Shown one piece after another: positions 23,401-33,000 of a DNA stretch of 64,000 nucleotides (position 1 is the first letter of the stretch; every line of letters begins with the position of its first letter). The notes under the pieces were generated by a model. It worked only from the letters and a program-made list of their open reading frames with translations, ran no database searches and was not told where the DNA came from. Origin of the DNA: Apricaphanius iberus (Eukaryota > Chordata > Actinopteri > Cyprinodontiformes > Aphaniidae); contig JAPXFQ010002080.1 of assembly GCA_028564705.1 (NCBI GenBank), forward strand, positions 248,001-312,000. The letters are read 5' to 3'. A program made the position numbers and the translations under genes.

Positions 23401-25339
23401 TAATTGCCTTGTCAGCATATTCCAATAAAACTACATTCGGGTTTGTGATTACGATGTGTAAAGGTTCATAGGTTCAGCATGAAATAGGCACTGGGTGGGA
23501 CGCAGGGTACACCCTCAACAGGTCAGCAGTTCATCACAGGACCTATATATCTACAGACAGTTTAGAGTAACCTAACCTTCAGCTAATAGCCATGTTGACT
23601 AGACTGTGGGAAGAAACCAGAGTGCTATGTGAACCCATATGTGCACAGTGGAAACAAGCAAACTCAATGCAGAAACAGTCCAAGTCAGGATTCAAACCAT
23701 GGTGCCAACCACTGCACTACCATGCAGTCTTAATTTTAAATTAAGTCCTTTTCAAATAAAATGATACAGTAACTCAAAAAAACGGAACACACAGCCCCAG
23801 ACCTGTCAAAGTGTTTGTGGATGCCTATTTAACCCAAGACCAACACACTCTCAAGACAAGACTTTAGGAAAGTGAGGCAGGGACAAGACCAAGAATGAGG
23901 CTCAAGAAAAGACTTTAGGAAAGTGAGACAGACATTAGACCAAGAGCTTAGCATAGCAGAACTCAGACAAAATAAAAACGTTGCAAAAGATGAGGAAGAG
24001 ATGAGATCAAAACCCTTTAAAGGGGACCCTCAACCAAATCAAGGCGAGAGCATTTCTAAGACCATAATAAATCTACCTGTGGAAGCTAATTTGCAAGCTC
24101 CAGACTAACCTTCTCAGTTAGATGAACTGGCACAATATTGAGGTGAACTCAAATTAGGGTGTATTTTTAGCAGATCCCTGACTTAAGACCACGTGTTAAA
24201 AAAGTTGACTAACTGGTGAAAAGATATAAACAAACAAGAACTCGGAAGAGTACATATAGATACAGCTAGACATTAAGTGACCTAGCATTAGCTGCACCGA
24301 CGGTGAGCGGAAGTGTAGGACTTAACTCACTGAGGGGTCATTCAGAAAACATCTATTCGGACTAAAAAAGATTTCTTCTTCGTATTTTCTCACTCAATTT
24401 CAAAATTAGCTACAATAAAGACAAGGATGTTGTCAGTCTGATGTTGTCTGGTCATGAGAAACAATCCCAAAACAACCAAGACTGAGGGTAGTCCAAGACT
24501 TCGAGAATTTTGTCTTAAGATCAAAACCTATGTTGAGTACTGCAAAACTACTGTCTGCCTGAGTACTTAAAAAAAACTAACCTCATTGTTCAATTACTCA
24601 CTTTTTCTTACTTCCAGAAACTTTTATGACAGCTTTGGTGACGTCAGCGTCTTCCCCTCACAGTGCCCAGTCCTCTGCCTTCTCTCACGTACATTCTTCT
24701 AGCAGTCCCTCCTCCCCACCAGCCTGGGCCCGACTGACTGAGAGACCCCCAGGACTGAAGACCTATCGTTCTAGCTCACGTGGCGCTCTAAGACTCACTA
24801 TCAAGCAGGAATCAGGTTCTCGCAAAGTGACTCACAACTCAGCCTGTGATCTGGGACTAAAGAGGGACCACACGGGGCAGCTGACCAATGGTGGTGGAGG
24901 CATAACTGAACGTCATCCCCAGCCAACCAACGGAGCTTCTAGCCGTTCCCAGTATGAAGAGGAAATGTCTGATGAAGTTCTTAGTTGTAACACTGCAGAA
25001 AAGGATCCACCGCCGGCGTCCGATTCCCAAACGAAGCCCCAGATTCCTCTTCCAGTGACAGAGCCAGAGGATGTTTGCTTTGAGATTGCCACCAGAGACA
25101 TTGGTGCCCCAAAACTGAAATGCTATAGGCTGGATGTGTCCCCTCAGCCGGAGCAGCGCTGCAGCCCTGCGTCCCTGCCTTTTCAAGAGGACAACATCCT
25201 CAGCGAACATCTACAGAGTGCCATAGACAGCATACTTGAGCTTCAGCGCCTGCAGGGCCCCTCCGTGGCCCCGAGCAGGGCGGCATCAGGCCCTTCACTG
25301 GACCAGCCTGTCACCAGCATCCTGGAGGGACACCTGTGA
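1221..25339 (+). CDS. bicra: BICRA (GLTSCR1)-family subunit of the ncBAF chromatin remodeller, 12 coding exons
   Basis: Exons: 1221-1261, 1427-1469, 4322-4387, 4590-6110, 7705-7938, 9612-10200, 10322-10458, 10546-10626, 17241-17382, 17565-17659, 21248-21350 and 24618-25339. All introns are GT-AG and the phases match at every junction. The sum is 3774 nt, so about 1257 residues. Seen: an N-terminus beginning MEDEDGTCLLDVL, a CDILQQSLQEA motif near residue 110, a long Pro/Gln/Ser/Val-rich middle, the GLTSCR1 conserved domain (about residues 890-1015) and a C-terminal EHLQSAIDSILEL helix. Known of the family: BICRA and its paralogue BICRAL define the BRD9-containing non-canonical BAF complex and use the GLTSCR1 domain for assembly in the nucleus. 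The C-terminal basic motif and EHLQSAIDSI helix resemble BICRA more than BICRAL. Which vertebrate paralogue this is remains open because its neighbours are exd2 and numb. A 5' non-coding exon must lie upstream, since an acceptor precedes the ATG. Confidence 0.9.
1427..1469 (+). CDS. bicra: bicra coding exon 2
   Basis: Acceptor ttgcag, donor gtaaca. The split codon TG|T gives Cys, then DPQALNDFLHGTSE. The DPQALN-FLHG motif is shared by BICRA and BICRAL. The exon ends in phase 0. Confidence 0.88.
1470..4321. other. bicra intron 2
   Basis: A 2.85-kb intron. A GC-richer stretch at about 1911-2216 is open for 101 codons but matches nothing I recognise. Bases 2456-2720 look like decayed repeat. 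A dispersed repeat copy lies at about 3001-3170. The remainder is AT-rich with no visible features. Confidence 0.5.
3001..3170 (+). repeat. dispersed repeat copy 1 (SINE/LINE-tail type)
   Basis: Contains the ggactgtgggaag and aagctccattcagaaagacc motifs followed by gcaacagtgcttctaactg. The same order of motifs recurs at about 23575-23735 and 63170-63322. It resembles a common fish interspersed repeat ending in a gcgccac-type box. Boundaries are approximate. Confidence 0.5.
4322..4387 (+). CDS. bicra: bicra coding exon 3
   Basis: 66 nt in phase 0, between acceptor ccaccag and donor gtgagt. It encodes a 22-residue acidic/Ser-rich segment starting LQPEDLLINSSSG, which corresponds to the DDLLDN region of the family. 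Confidence 0.83.
4590..6110 (+). CDS. bicra: bicra coding exon 4 (large exon)
   Basis: 1521 nt and 507 codons, fully open, between acceptor ttctccag and donor gtgagc. It starts SPISLLGDSRDC, contains CVDLSFLEEALL and CDILQQSLQEAEITEQ, then a long Pro/Gln/Val-rich low-complexity stretch with repeated QPK, LPGQ and GQ motifs as in the BICRA middle region. An open frame continues past the donor to 6203, but the family similarity stops at the donor. Confidence 0.9.
6452..6583 (+). pseudogene. RecQ-helicase-like N-terminal fragment in bicra intron 4
   Basis: A 43-codon frame begins at ATG 6452. Its end, SSLKNEQREALYLFLDGKDM, then TGA, looks like the Q-motif and pre-Walker-A region of RecQ-type helicases (L-EQ--A----L-GKDV). 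The expected PTGFGKS Walker A does not follow. It is preceded by a GC-richer segment (about 6330-6450). It may be the 5' end of a mobile element or retrocopy carrying a RecQ-like gene. The call rests on one motif region. Confidence 0.45.
7535..7575 (+). mobile_element. Tc1-like transposase fragment
   Basis: Translates to SGGGVMIWAGF, matching the GGGS-M-WG-F block around the second catalytic region of Tc1 transposases. Only this patch is recognisable. Confidence 0.5.
7705..7938 (+). CDS. bicra: bicra coding exon 5
   Basis: 234 nt, phase 0 to phase 0. Acceptor tttcttgcag, donor gtcagt. It encodes 78 residues beginning PFGHVVQHVSVQ and ending QAFMQHMPQ, Pro/Val/Gln-rich like the flanking exons. 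I recognise it by frame, composition and splice sites rather than a named motif. Confidence 0.75.
8204..8582. mobile_element. MITE with terminal inverted repeats
   Basis: The left end tggtgcattcacactg and the right end ggtgtgaacgcacca are inverted repeats over about 15 bases. The 379-bp interior has no long frame. The ends resemble fish PIF/Harbinger-type MITEs, but I could not find a clean target duplication. It lies in bicra intron 5. Confidence 0.6.
8583..9611. other. bicra intron 5, distal part
   Basis: About 1 kb, mostly AT-rich, with a small hairpin near 9355-9385 (gcgctttaaaaaaaagcg). A repeat-like patch near 8840-8880 contains cgacatctagtgtg. There is no coding signal. Confidence 0.4.
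9612..10200 (+). CDS. bicra: bicra coding exon 6
   Basis: 589 nt between acceptor ccacccacag and donor gtgagt. It encodes a Ser/Pro/Gln-rich low-complexity segment starting QEALSSPIPSELL. A CAGCAG acceptor could shift the start by one codon. It ends in phase 1 (A), which joins AG of the next exon. Confidence 0.77.
10322..10458 (+). CDS. bicra: bicra coding exon 7
   Basis: 137 nt. Acceptor tttggcag, donor gtgcga. It encodes STAALESETFTLDVHPPSP and onward to QQSGKK. The frame joins the exons on both sides. Little sequence conservation is expected in this linker. Confidence 0.7.
10546..10626 (+). CDS. bicra: bicra coding exon 8, start of the GLTSCR1 domain
   Basis: 81 nt. Acceptor tccatcag, donor AAG|gttatc. 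The last residues, about GYEFLIK, run on to QQLCLDHG of the next exon, matching the FILQQL entry to the GLTSCR1 domain in BICRAL. A stronger-looking gtacga donor at 10608 would leave a phase that does not fit the next acceptor. The 3' end is therefore the least certain boundary of the gene. Confidence 0.58.
10790..12710 (-). mobile_element. CR1/L2/Rex1-group LINE remnant, endonuclease plus partial RT
   Basis: Minus-strand fragments occur in LINE order. An APE-type endonuclease starts near 12650 (FTETWLSL, then SDHHCVFF near 12050). RT follows at about 11765-10792 (LLDLSVSFDKVNH and GVPQGSVLGPVLFNLYM). Frames are broken by several stops and shifts. The RT stops at 10790, just before the YADD catalytic motif, so the 3' half is missing. 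It lies antisense in the large bicra intron. Confidence 0.85.
13386..13828. mobile_element. hAT-like MITE with an 8-bp target duplication
   Basis: 443 bp beginning TAGGGATGTT and ending GACATCCCTA, flanked on both sides by CTTTAAAC (13378-13385 and 13829-13836). Subterminal cgatat/atatcgg motifs repeat at both ends. An 8-bp duplication and short TIRs are the hAT signature. There is no transposase. Confidence 0.88.
14979..15282. mobile_element. degraded hAT-like MITE
   Basis: The ends tatggatgcaccgatatg and the inverse of tatcgtgcattgcta form imperfect TIRs. ccgatat motifs repeat inside. The flanking 8-mers are only partly alike, so it is older than the copy at 13386. Confidence 0.6.
16640..17050 (+). 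mobile_element. Tc1-like transposase remnant
   Basis: Near 16702 the + strand reads VKHGGGSIMVWGM, the Tc1 HGGGS-MVWG motif. A later segment (16870-16985) matches the Tc1 3' coding region ending in tgtaattgcatt. Coding potential is lost. Confidence 0.65.
17241..17382 (+). CDS. bicra: bicra coding exon 9 (GLTSCR1 domain)
   Basis: 142 nt after a 6.6-kb repeat-filled intron. It reads QQLCLDHGAVQNPSTRPAF, then DAVRRLLPFHTC, which matches the DA-RLLPYHV core of the GLTSCR1 domain. The donor is G|gtaagt. The start after cagattccag is chosen for phase 0. Another acceptor at 17214 would add eight codons in a different phase. Confidence 0.82.
17565..17659 (+). CDS. bicra: bicra coding exon 10 (GLTSCR1 domain)
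   Basis: 95 nt. Acceptor tttaacag, donor gtgaga. It encodes VDHEFDTVSGFLLKRTKDM and onward to NKYRQLLVKETQ, closely matching the family VD-EFETV-LLKRTQAMLNKYR block. Confidence 0.9.
18203..19316 (-). mobile_element. 5'-truncated CR1/L2/Rex1-group LINE nested in a Tc1 element
   Basis: On the minus strand, RT catalytic motif YHNYADDAQLYIS lies near 19250. The C-terminal part HLLVYKSLNGLAPEYI and HIWNKLP runs from 18736 to 18464, and the 3' tail is near 18203 (inverse of ggcaattttatttgtatagc). 5' truncation is typical of target-primed insertion. One frame of 156 codons survives. Confidence 0.85.
19733..20275 (+). mobile_element. decayed Harbinger-like element with a MADF-like coding remnant
   Basis: The ends ccacctttccatttggcgcg and the inverse of ccgttggaaagcaggg are similar, imperfect TIRs. 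Between them a + strand frame reads YYKENVKNKEARTELFAVL and then GVDGEFMPLMN, matching the MADF/Myb-SANT-like peptide encoded at 53669-53935. A stop and a frameshift break it upstream. Confidence 0.55.
20360..20449. repeat. tetranucleotide microsatellite (AGAC/AGAT)n
   Basis: About 90 bp of agac units grading into agat units (at least eleven perfect agat), directly abutting the right end of the split Tc1 element. A minus-strand frame through it is purely repeat-encoded. Confidence 0.95.
20450..21247. other. bicra intron 10, distal part
   Basis: Non-coding, AT-rich. Minus-strand frames at 20333-20596 and 21002-21229 show no family resemblance. The exon 11 acceptor lies at the right end. Confidence 0.4.
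21248..21350 (+). CDS. bicra: bicra coding exon 11 (GLTSCR1 domain end)
   Basis: 103 nt. Acceptor tttctacag, donor gtcagt. It encodes ESPSAEMVMLERLFLQAE, the family SPSAEMVMIDRMF-QEE signature, followed by a basic tail. A CAGCAG acceptor leaves a one-codon ambiguity at the start. Confidence 0.88.
21570..21915 (+). repeat. dispersed repeat, copy A (inverted relative to 62891-63175)
   Basis: Contains ttgagtagctaatgtgagct, cacgcgctatgtccagctgg and gagcaatgcccagg, ending ggacactgggtgataatg. The same segments appear in reverse order and orientation near 62.9-63.2 kb. It ends in a TA-rich microsatellite (about 21911-21945). There is no coding capacity; the family is unknown to me. Confidence 0.65.
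22555..22751 (-). mobile_element. tRNA-headed SINE, degraded copy
   Basis: On the minus strand the head reads gcgaatgtggctcactaggt then agagtagtaggcttg, resembling an A box, followed by a B-box-like ggtatgatttcacc. It parallels the + strand copy at 61708-61950, including the downstream aatggtcggtac-type tail. Diverged, with no terminator-like function visible. Confidence 0.6.
22752..23574. other. bicra intron 11, unclassified segment
   Basis: Overlapping open frames occur on both strands at 22806-23204 (132 codons, -) and 22858-23181 (107 codons, +). Neither resembles a family I know and their mirror-image openness suggests low-constraint DNA, possibly an unrecognised MITE. Confidence 0.35.
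23575..23735 (+). repeat. dispersed repeat copy 2 (SINE/LINE-tail type)
   Basis: Shares gactgtgggaag, aactcaatgcagaaac and a terminal accactgcactaccatg box with the copies near 3.0 and 63.2 kb. Upstream bases 23490-23530 contain the accompanying cagcagttcatcacagg motif. Confidence 0.5.
24618..25339 (+). CDS. bicra: bicra terminal coding exon 12
   Basis: 722 nt. Acceptor cttccag. It starts ETFMTALVTSASS, carries LKTYRSSSRGALRLTIKQE (the basic K-IKQE block of BICRA) and ends with DNILSEHLQSAIDSILEL and a short tail before TGA at 25337-25339. The first two bases complete a codon with the preceding G. Confidence 0.88.
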
Positions 25340-25375
25340 GGTAACCCTACAGGGGGTCAATATAAAGAAGTTGAC

Positions 25376-25381
25376 AATAAA
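25376..25381 (+). promoter_or_regulatory. candidate poly(A) signal for bicra
   Basis: AATAAA 36 bp after the stop codon, with more copies at 25630 and 28875. Use of this proximal site would give a very short 3' UTR. A distal site is equally possible. Confidence 0.35.
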
Positions 25382-27639
25382 GATGTTGCTTGAACCGATT
25401 GTGTGAAGGAAGAAAACAATGAATAGGCACTATAAAGAAATGCATACCAGACAACAGCACTATCTATAGTCCGATAGATGTTAGATACTTCATTTTTGAT
25501 GTATGTTTGTGGAAAAAAAATCTATTTGAATAGGAGCTATATTGTTTCAGTGGTAGTTAAGTCCTTCAGAGGTTTACGACACTGGTGTAACCTTCATCAG
25601 CATATAGTATATAAGTAATAGTGAGGATAAATAAACATGGAGTAGACTGAGATTATTCAATAGTTTTTTATAAGATTTCTTTGAAAATTGTGAAGCTTTT
25701 TTTGCATAGTGCCAATCTTCCAGGGTATTTATTTTGATACTTTGTGCCAATTGTGTTTTGCATTGAGAAATGCAGTGAATGTGTGAGGTGAGAGTGTGTT
25801 TTCATTTGAATTAGTTTGTGTGGATTCGGAAGAGTGTGTGGGCGTGTGTGTGTGTGTGTAAACGCATCAGATCATGCAACGGGAGGAAACACAAAAGAAT
25901 CCCGCGTGCGCCGTCATCTTGGCTTAATGAATGAAACTCCAAAGATTTTGTGACTTGCTACATCCTGAATACACCAGCAGACAACGTCCATGTCAAGTCT
26001 CTTCCCCCGCAAACCGGAGTCTGTCCTCGTTGAAATAGAAAGAAGAAGAAAAAAAAAAAGGAACCCGATGGGGCACAGAAACACATTAGGCAGTCGTGTT
26101 TTGTTGCTATCTTTGAAAGTTTGGACCATTACTGGAGTCAAACTGTGAAATAATGCTAGTTTTGCATCTCCATTTAGAGACAAGAACAGTTTCCCCTACT
26201 GTATGTATAAAATGCAAGCAATAATAGGTTAGGGTTGTTGGGAGCTGCGGTGGTGCAGCTGGAGGAGGAAGAGGCCTGTTTGATAAATGGGATTGGGTAA
26301 AAATGCCGACATGAGAGATGCTTTATTGTCATTAAGGCCTTTGTAGTTTAGAAAATATTTCCAACATGTCTCAAGGGCTTAAGGTTGGTATATTGGCATC
26401 AATGACCATGAGAAATGTTCAGTTTTGGAAAGAAATAAGCCAAAACTAAGAGAAAATGTAGAATCCAAGCCTCTGCATCATCAGCCTTTGACCAAAAACA
26501 CAAGAAATTATCTGTTACTTAACTTTTTTTTTTTTTGCAGCTTCTTCTGTTATTGTGACAATCTAATCAGCCCTTTTAAAAAAAAAAAAAAAATTGGGAT
26601 TTCTTTTGCATCCGATCATTCCAAACTCATGAAATATTTACAAAAATATTTTCTGTAGGTGAATGTTTAGCTCAAGGGTCAATGTGTGAACTGTAAAAAC
26701 AGCAAAATATTGGTCTTACTTGTAGAATGGACTGAAAATGTGGTTCAAAAGTTTAGCTTTGGGATATATATATATGGAGTCACTTTTGTGTCTTTATTTT
26801 GCAATTTAAAAAAAATATTGAGACATGATTTAAAAAATATAAATTAAGTCATAATCTATATTCAAATATTTGGCTGCTACTTAATTTATAAAGCTATGAT
26901 AGCTAGCTATGATAATGTGTAAAGAGATTAATATATTTTCAATGGTAGATGCAGATTTTGCATCACAGATCTTAAAAAAAAGAAAATTCTAAAGAAGCAC
27001 AACTTGTAGATTTATGGTGATTCCATTTACCTTAAAAGTTGCCACACAAATATTTCCATGGCTGCATTTCATTATCCTCGTAATTTATAACTGATAGATG
27101 ATAAATTACTATAGCAGCAACCGTAATAATTGCTACTCTTGTTTTAAATGAATGCAATTCTGATTAGTTTGCAATATAGATACACAAAACTAACTCCATA
27201 CATTTAGGGGTTATAACTTCTGGATTGGGAATCTTTAAGAAGTATAGTGTGGTCAAAACAACTTTGTATGAAACATAATCACAAACAAGATAGTTGTGTG
27301 TTTTTCAAGCTGTCGTAACATCTTGATGTGAGGAAGAGACAACGTCCTGAAATTTCGGACTAAATTGCTTCCTAACAATTGTATGGGTCTTTCTTTGCGT
27401 GTGTGTTTAGTCTTTTGTCCCATTGAATGAAATGAGTTTTAATATGCAGTAATTTAGTGTTGAAACTAAATGTTAAAGTGTTGGTGGACACATAGGAGAT
27501 CCACAAAACATGTCTGTATGCCAACGCCGCGGCTAACGGCTAGCATGAGTCGGCTAGCCTGGTGGTAATGTTGGGAGACTTTGTCATCAGCATTTGGCTG
27601 CTGCCTTAAGGCTTTCAATCCCTTCTCTAAATTTTGCCA

Positions 27640-28184
27640 TGACTTGGAAAAAGTATTTATACCCCTTGAATGTTTTCACATTTTGTTGCACTGAAACCTT
27701 AAATACATTGCATTTTCTTGGTAGTTTTTGTGAACCACGTTACTTTAAATGCAGCCTGTATGCTACTATCAATGCAGACCAAACAATTGCAGTTTTTATC
27801 CGTCCTATGAAAGAAAAATAGCCTAAGAAAAAGCTTAAACTACTTGACTGGGTCATTCCGACAAATATAGTTTGATGTTAACTGATCCATTGTTGCTTAG
27901 CTGTTATCTCTAGGAGTTAGCAGTCCTTCTGGAGTGGGAACCTCCTTGCTTTCCATCTCTTGTTCCTAATAGGGATTTTTTTTTTCCTAATAAAGAAAAG
28001 AATCCCCACAGCATGGTGCTACTGCCACTGTTATTCAATGTGGCTTATGTGCTTTTTCTGCCAAATTTAGCAAAAAATATGCCTTCGAAGATTCTTTATA
28101 GCTATTTTGCATGAGTCAGTCTATCAGATAACACTTCAATTAAAGGATTCAAAGGGCATGAATACTTTTGCAAAGCACTATAAT
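27640..28184. mobile_element. Tc1-like non-autonomous element
   Basis: The left end has cttggaaaaagtatttatac and tgttttcacattttgttgca. The right end is its partial inverse (gggcatgaatacttttgcaa). Inside is cccacagcatggtgctac, an inverted piece of the Tc1 GGGS-M block. No transposase frame. Confidence 0.6.
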
Positions 28185-29788
28185 GTGGAAGAATAAAAGA
28201 CATGCTGGATCTTCTAGGGTTTCCACCTACATTGGTTTCAGCAAAAATGCAGTAAAGATGTCAGTGTCTTTCACAACAGGTTGCACTCTGTCACTGCTAA
28301 ACTTATTTAAGGGTTATTCCCTTTTTGGTAAAGTTTTGCCCAAAGTTCTCCTTTATAGTTCAAGCTCAACATTGATCCCCTTTAATGAAGCAGTCTCGTG
28401 TGCCATTGTCGCCGCAGTGTCAAACGCTGCGCTTTAGATATGTAGTCTGTCTGGATCGTCGGATAAAAGAATTCTGCATGTTGAGCCATTTTTTTTTATT
28501 TGTAAATGTGCTTTTTATTCAGCGTTTCTGACTGAACTGTGAAACCAGGGGAGCTTCATAACTTTACACTTCAGATACAAAACATTCGACTAGCAGATTG
28601 TTCTGATGCCAAAATCAAGAGGCCTTAATTCAGCAGAACTAGATTGTAAAAATTAAAGAAATGTTGACGAAAAAAAAAAAAAAAAAAGATTCAACTAAAG
28701 ACTCCTTTGACCTGAAAACGAGTCATTCATATAAGAAATGTTAAGAAAAACCACTTTTTGTACTCATTTTTACAAACTATTTATTAAACTGTGATTTTGT
28801 AAGAAATAACGTGCCTGTCTTCTGTGGTTTCATGAATGTGTGTAAAAAAAAAAAAAAAAAGACCCACTGATTATAATAAACATTTTTAATCTTTTTTACT
28901 TTTTGGAAAACAGCTTTGACACTTCACGCGGCAAAGTTTGTGATTTAAACAGTTTCTCAAATATGAACTCATAATCCTTATAAGACAGCCGTGCAAAGGA
29001 GGGGTTCAATTCAATTCATCTGATCACATGGGAAGAGAGTTGGCATCACTGTCACGTTTGATTTGTGGATGAAACGACGTCATGGTAAAACTGCTGATTA
29101 CTGGTGGGGCTCCTCATCCTGATGCTGCGATGAGTGTGATCAGTCGGGGGGGTTAAGAGGCGCACTAAAACATGAGCCATGAAGATATCCCAACCATCAG
29201 ACACTCAACGGTAGGATGGAAGCATCTAGAGCTTAAATGATCAACTAATAGATAATAGATGCCATCTTGATCTAATTGCACTCATCTCTTCCTGCAAAAT
29301 TTAGTGAAAAAAAAAAAAAGTCAAACCCAACCACACCTTAAGACCAAAGTTATGGTCTAGAAAATAGGGAAACTGCTAAATTCTTTTGGATTTCAAGGCG
29401 TTTTAAGGGAATCTTCTTCAGTCTATTGACCTAAAACAGACAATAGAGCAAGAGGAAAAAACCAAGGTGGCGTATTACTTCATCACCAACCCTCATCCTG
29501 CAAAGCAAATTATTCAGACTGATCAAAGGATTTTGCTGCTCACCTGCATGGGGAGAGAATGGATTCACTTAATAGAAGGGGAAATTAAGAGCAGGCGGCA
29601 GCTTTTATCTAAAAATCACATCCCAGGTTTTTTTTCCTAATAACTTCTTTTCATAAATAAATATACTAGTTTAAAAAGTGTCCCTAACATCCACCATGAT
29701 GCAGGAAGGTTAGTGTATTTCTTCACCACAGGTTTGGAATGTCCCATTTCATCCACCATAGAGGGGAGGGCGGCTTGTCCCACGCCCG

Positions 29789-30005
29789 TCAGTTGAGTTT
29801 GATGGGCAGGTCATCTCCGTATTTGCGGAGAAACTTGCTGTGGTTGTGGTCCACGGACCACAGAGGAGGGAGGTGGCCAGGCTGCATGGCGGTCAGGAAG
29901 TGCTGCCTCCAGCGACGCTCCAGCTCCATGAGGCCCAGCAGGCCTCGCTCGGCGTGAGCCCGCACCACCTTCAGGCCGTGAGGTATGTACGCCTCGTTTA
30001 GGATC
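29789..30005 (-). CDS. exd2: exd2 terminal coding exon 8
   Basis: 217 nt. Acceptor cctcaag. Encodes ILNEAYIPHGLKVVRAHAE, RRWRQHFLTAMQP and SVDHNHSKFLRKYGDDLPI, ending in KLN and TGA at 29791-29789. It matches the family C-terminus to the last residues. The + strand open frame here is its shadow. Confidence 0.93.
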
Positions 30006-33000
30006 CTTGAGGAGAGAGAGGAGCGGTAAGTTTGGAAGAACAGAGAGTGTGTGATCTATTTATTAACCATTAATGGCTAAAAACAGTTAATCTGAATCTC
30101 AATGTTTGTTGCATAGCTACAACAATTCCTGCCTCTCATACGGTGTTGCCAATGAAAAGCTACCTTTAATAAAAAAACAAAAACAACCGGTTAACTTTAT
30201 TTTTAATGTCCTATGCTTACTTTAAGAGTCCCAGGTTTAAACCTTTTTGTGTGACTGCCATGGCGATTCGCACCGAAATTTCTCCCACACATACTAACTC
30301 CAAGATGTGAGGGTCCAATCTGAAAACTGACGGGTTTCCGATGCCACGTTCAGTCGAAGCTTAATCATGGTGACAAAACTAATAATCGTTTCATCCCCAA
30401 ATTTGACTCTCTCATGCTACAGAAAACAAATAGAACAGTTATTAATATTTGCTTTAAATTGGATCGGCAAAGTCACCATTTCTTTCATTGGTAAGGGTAC
30501 ACAAAAGGTCACCTGCCTACTACCACTACTTTTTCTTTTATTACTTTTGCACCTTTTCTTCTGCTACAAATCTACAAACCAGGCAAGGCACCCATTGGTT
30601 ACAACTGTATTTACTCTTCTAAATTAGAATGCAACTATGCAATGTATGGGAAGCCTAAGTCAGGCCCTTTACCTTCTGATACATGGGTCCCCTAATGCAA
30701 AAAATAAAAATGATTGAGTCAATGGAGCGCTAAAAGTTATTTTCTGATCCCGTTTGAAATGCGCCGTGGATCGAACATATGAGGTCAGTCAATTTTAAAA
30801 ACCAATTGTGATGCAGAGAAAAACGCTGATTTTCGACCGGCGGCAAAAGTTACTTTAGGTTTTGTGTAAAAAACGTTTAGCAGGCTGCAACTGCAGAAGG
30901 AGGAAGGCGAGAGTCGTAACCTCCAGGACGACGAAAGGAGCATTAAACAGAAAAAAACCTCTATAAATCTGACCATGTGTAAAGTAGCAGCTATTTCGGG
31001 GGTAAAGCAGTAAGTGGAGTGAGAGCCAGCATGATTGAGGAGAAGCTCTACAAGCTCTAGGTGAGTGTTTTACTTCTGATTTGTAGGCAATTTAATAGCG
31101 AAAGTTTACAATCAAATGAATCCCAAATCACCTGACAAACAAGATGTACATCATTAGTTACTTAAATTGAGTTACAACACGTGTGATTCACGACACAAGA
31201 AAGTGGACCAGAAAATCACTTTGGTCGCTCCATTGACTTCCAGTCATTTTTTCGGCCAGGGGACCAATGGGCTGACCGGAAGGGGAGGAGACTTAAGCTT
31301 GGTTTATGCTTGCCGCATGAACATTCCGCGCGGAAACGAGACGTGCGGAACCGGCCGAGACGCCTTCGAGCAGCGTTTATACTTTCTGCAGCTTGTCCCT
31401 GCTGAGAGCCAATATTCTTGATGACTGTAGGGGGCGGCGTAGGGCTCTACGGCATGCATACAACACTACACCATAGGAGAAGTAGTAATCACTGTTTACA
31501 AGATGGTGACACCCGTGAGCTGAAACAAAGCAGAACGTTTATGCTGTTTACTTTGGAAAAAAGACGAAAAAGGAGACTGTCCGCTCGTCCATTAAAACAC
31601 AGTTGATCACAGTGCTCTCCATCGGCCGAATCATAAAGATGTCTATTTACGAACCTCTGGCAATATGAGCTCTTGGCAGTCCACCATGTTTTTCCACACT
31701 GGACCGTCCGCGTAGTTACAAATTTTCCTAGGTGCACGTGCGGAAATTTTGGGGCGGGAGGAGGCCGCCCGGAGAGCCGTGGTTGCTATAATGACGTAAT
31801 TTGGCCGCGTGGAGTCGTGCGGACCTCGCGGACGCGGCAAGCACAAACCAAGCTTTAGGCTCCCCATCGAGCCAAGACAACCAGCAGAGGGGGCTGTGGG
31901 CGATTTATTCTGACCTTTGGATGCAGTAAAGGAGATACACAATTCCATTTTTCTCTTGATGCATGTAAACACACTCCTACCTTAGTCAGACTTGAATTTA
32001 ACTGGAGTTTACAAATCAGACAGATCGGAAACGGAGACGCAGAAGCGCAAATCATAGCAGCAGTTAGCCCTTAGTCCGATTACTCTCAAAAGATTGATAG
32101 AGATGTGTCTGTAGACGTACTGATTGATGCAGTTGTTTGTCAAAATGGACATTAGAGCTTGGCTTAATCCACACAAGAGCAAAACTAGTACCAGTGAGGA
32201 CGATCATAAACATCACCAGAAAGAAGAATGGCTGTGTTATTTTCAGGCTAAAATGAGCATACCAACGATAGCATGATAAAAAATTATGAAATACACAAGG
32301 AGGTCTTAAGTAAAATGTTCAGCAGCACATTATGTTGGATTAAAAGACTTTGTGGACCACCTATTAACTGGAGTGCAGTAGACCCTTGTAGATGTAAAAA
32401 GTTTTTCGAGATGGTTCCATTCTGTCAATGACCTCAAGGCTTTGACTGGAGAGATGCTAATTTTTTGAATTCTCAGTGGTTTCAAAAAATTATTTACTGT
32501 GTCTGCAGTTATTACTCCATCCTTGATTGACATAAAATCACTGGAATCTCATGGGTCTTAACTTTCCAATGACATCTCATATGTACATAGAAAAAATGCA
32601 GCCAAAATAGGCAGATCTATAAAACAGTGTCATTTGCAAACATTGTGAGCCACAGTGAGCAGTTTGAGTAGTGTACAGCTCATGTTCATACTGTAGTTCC
32701 ATAAATAACAGATTCACCTCGTTTCCAGGCTGGCGGCCTCCTGCAGAGTCTCATTGGTCAGCTCCTGCTCCTCATTAATGTTCATGTAGTTCCTGATCAG
32801 CGTCTGCAGCTCCTCTCGCCGCTGCTCGGGCAGCCCGTCCTTGGCGCTGAGCAGCGCCCGAGCCGCCGAACGCACCCGCCGGCGGTCCGAGTCCTCCAGC
32901 AGCCGGACTCCATCCTCGCAGCCTTGGGGGGCGGCGAATTCGTCGGCCAGCTGCTGCTTCAGGAAGCCGTCGTGCACGTTGGAGGCCGCGTGGCAGCTGG

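Larger units (their letters stand above)
25340..29788. other. convergent 3' region between bicra and exd2
   Basis: It holds the 3' untranslated regions of both genes. For bicra, candidate AATAAA signals are at 25376-25381, 25630-25635 and 28875-28880. For exd2 on the minus strand a candidate lies at 28785-28780. A Tc1-like MITE occupies about 27640-28184. Otherwise it is AT-rich with A-runs near 26579, 28671 and 28843. Confidence 0.5.
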
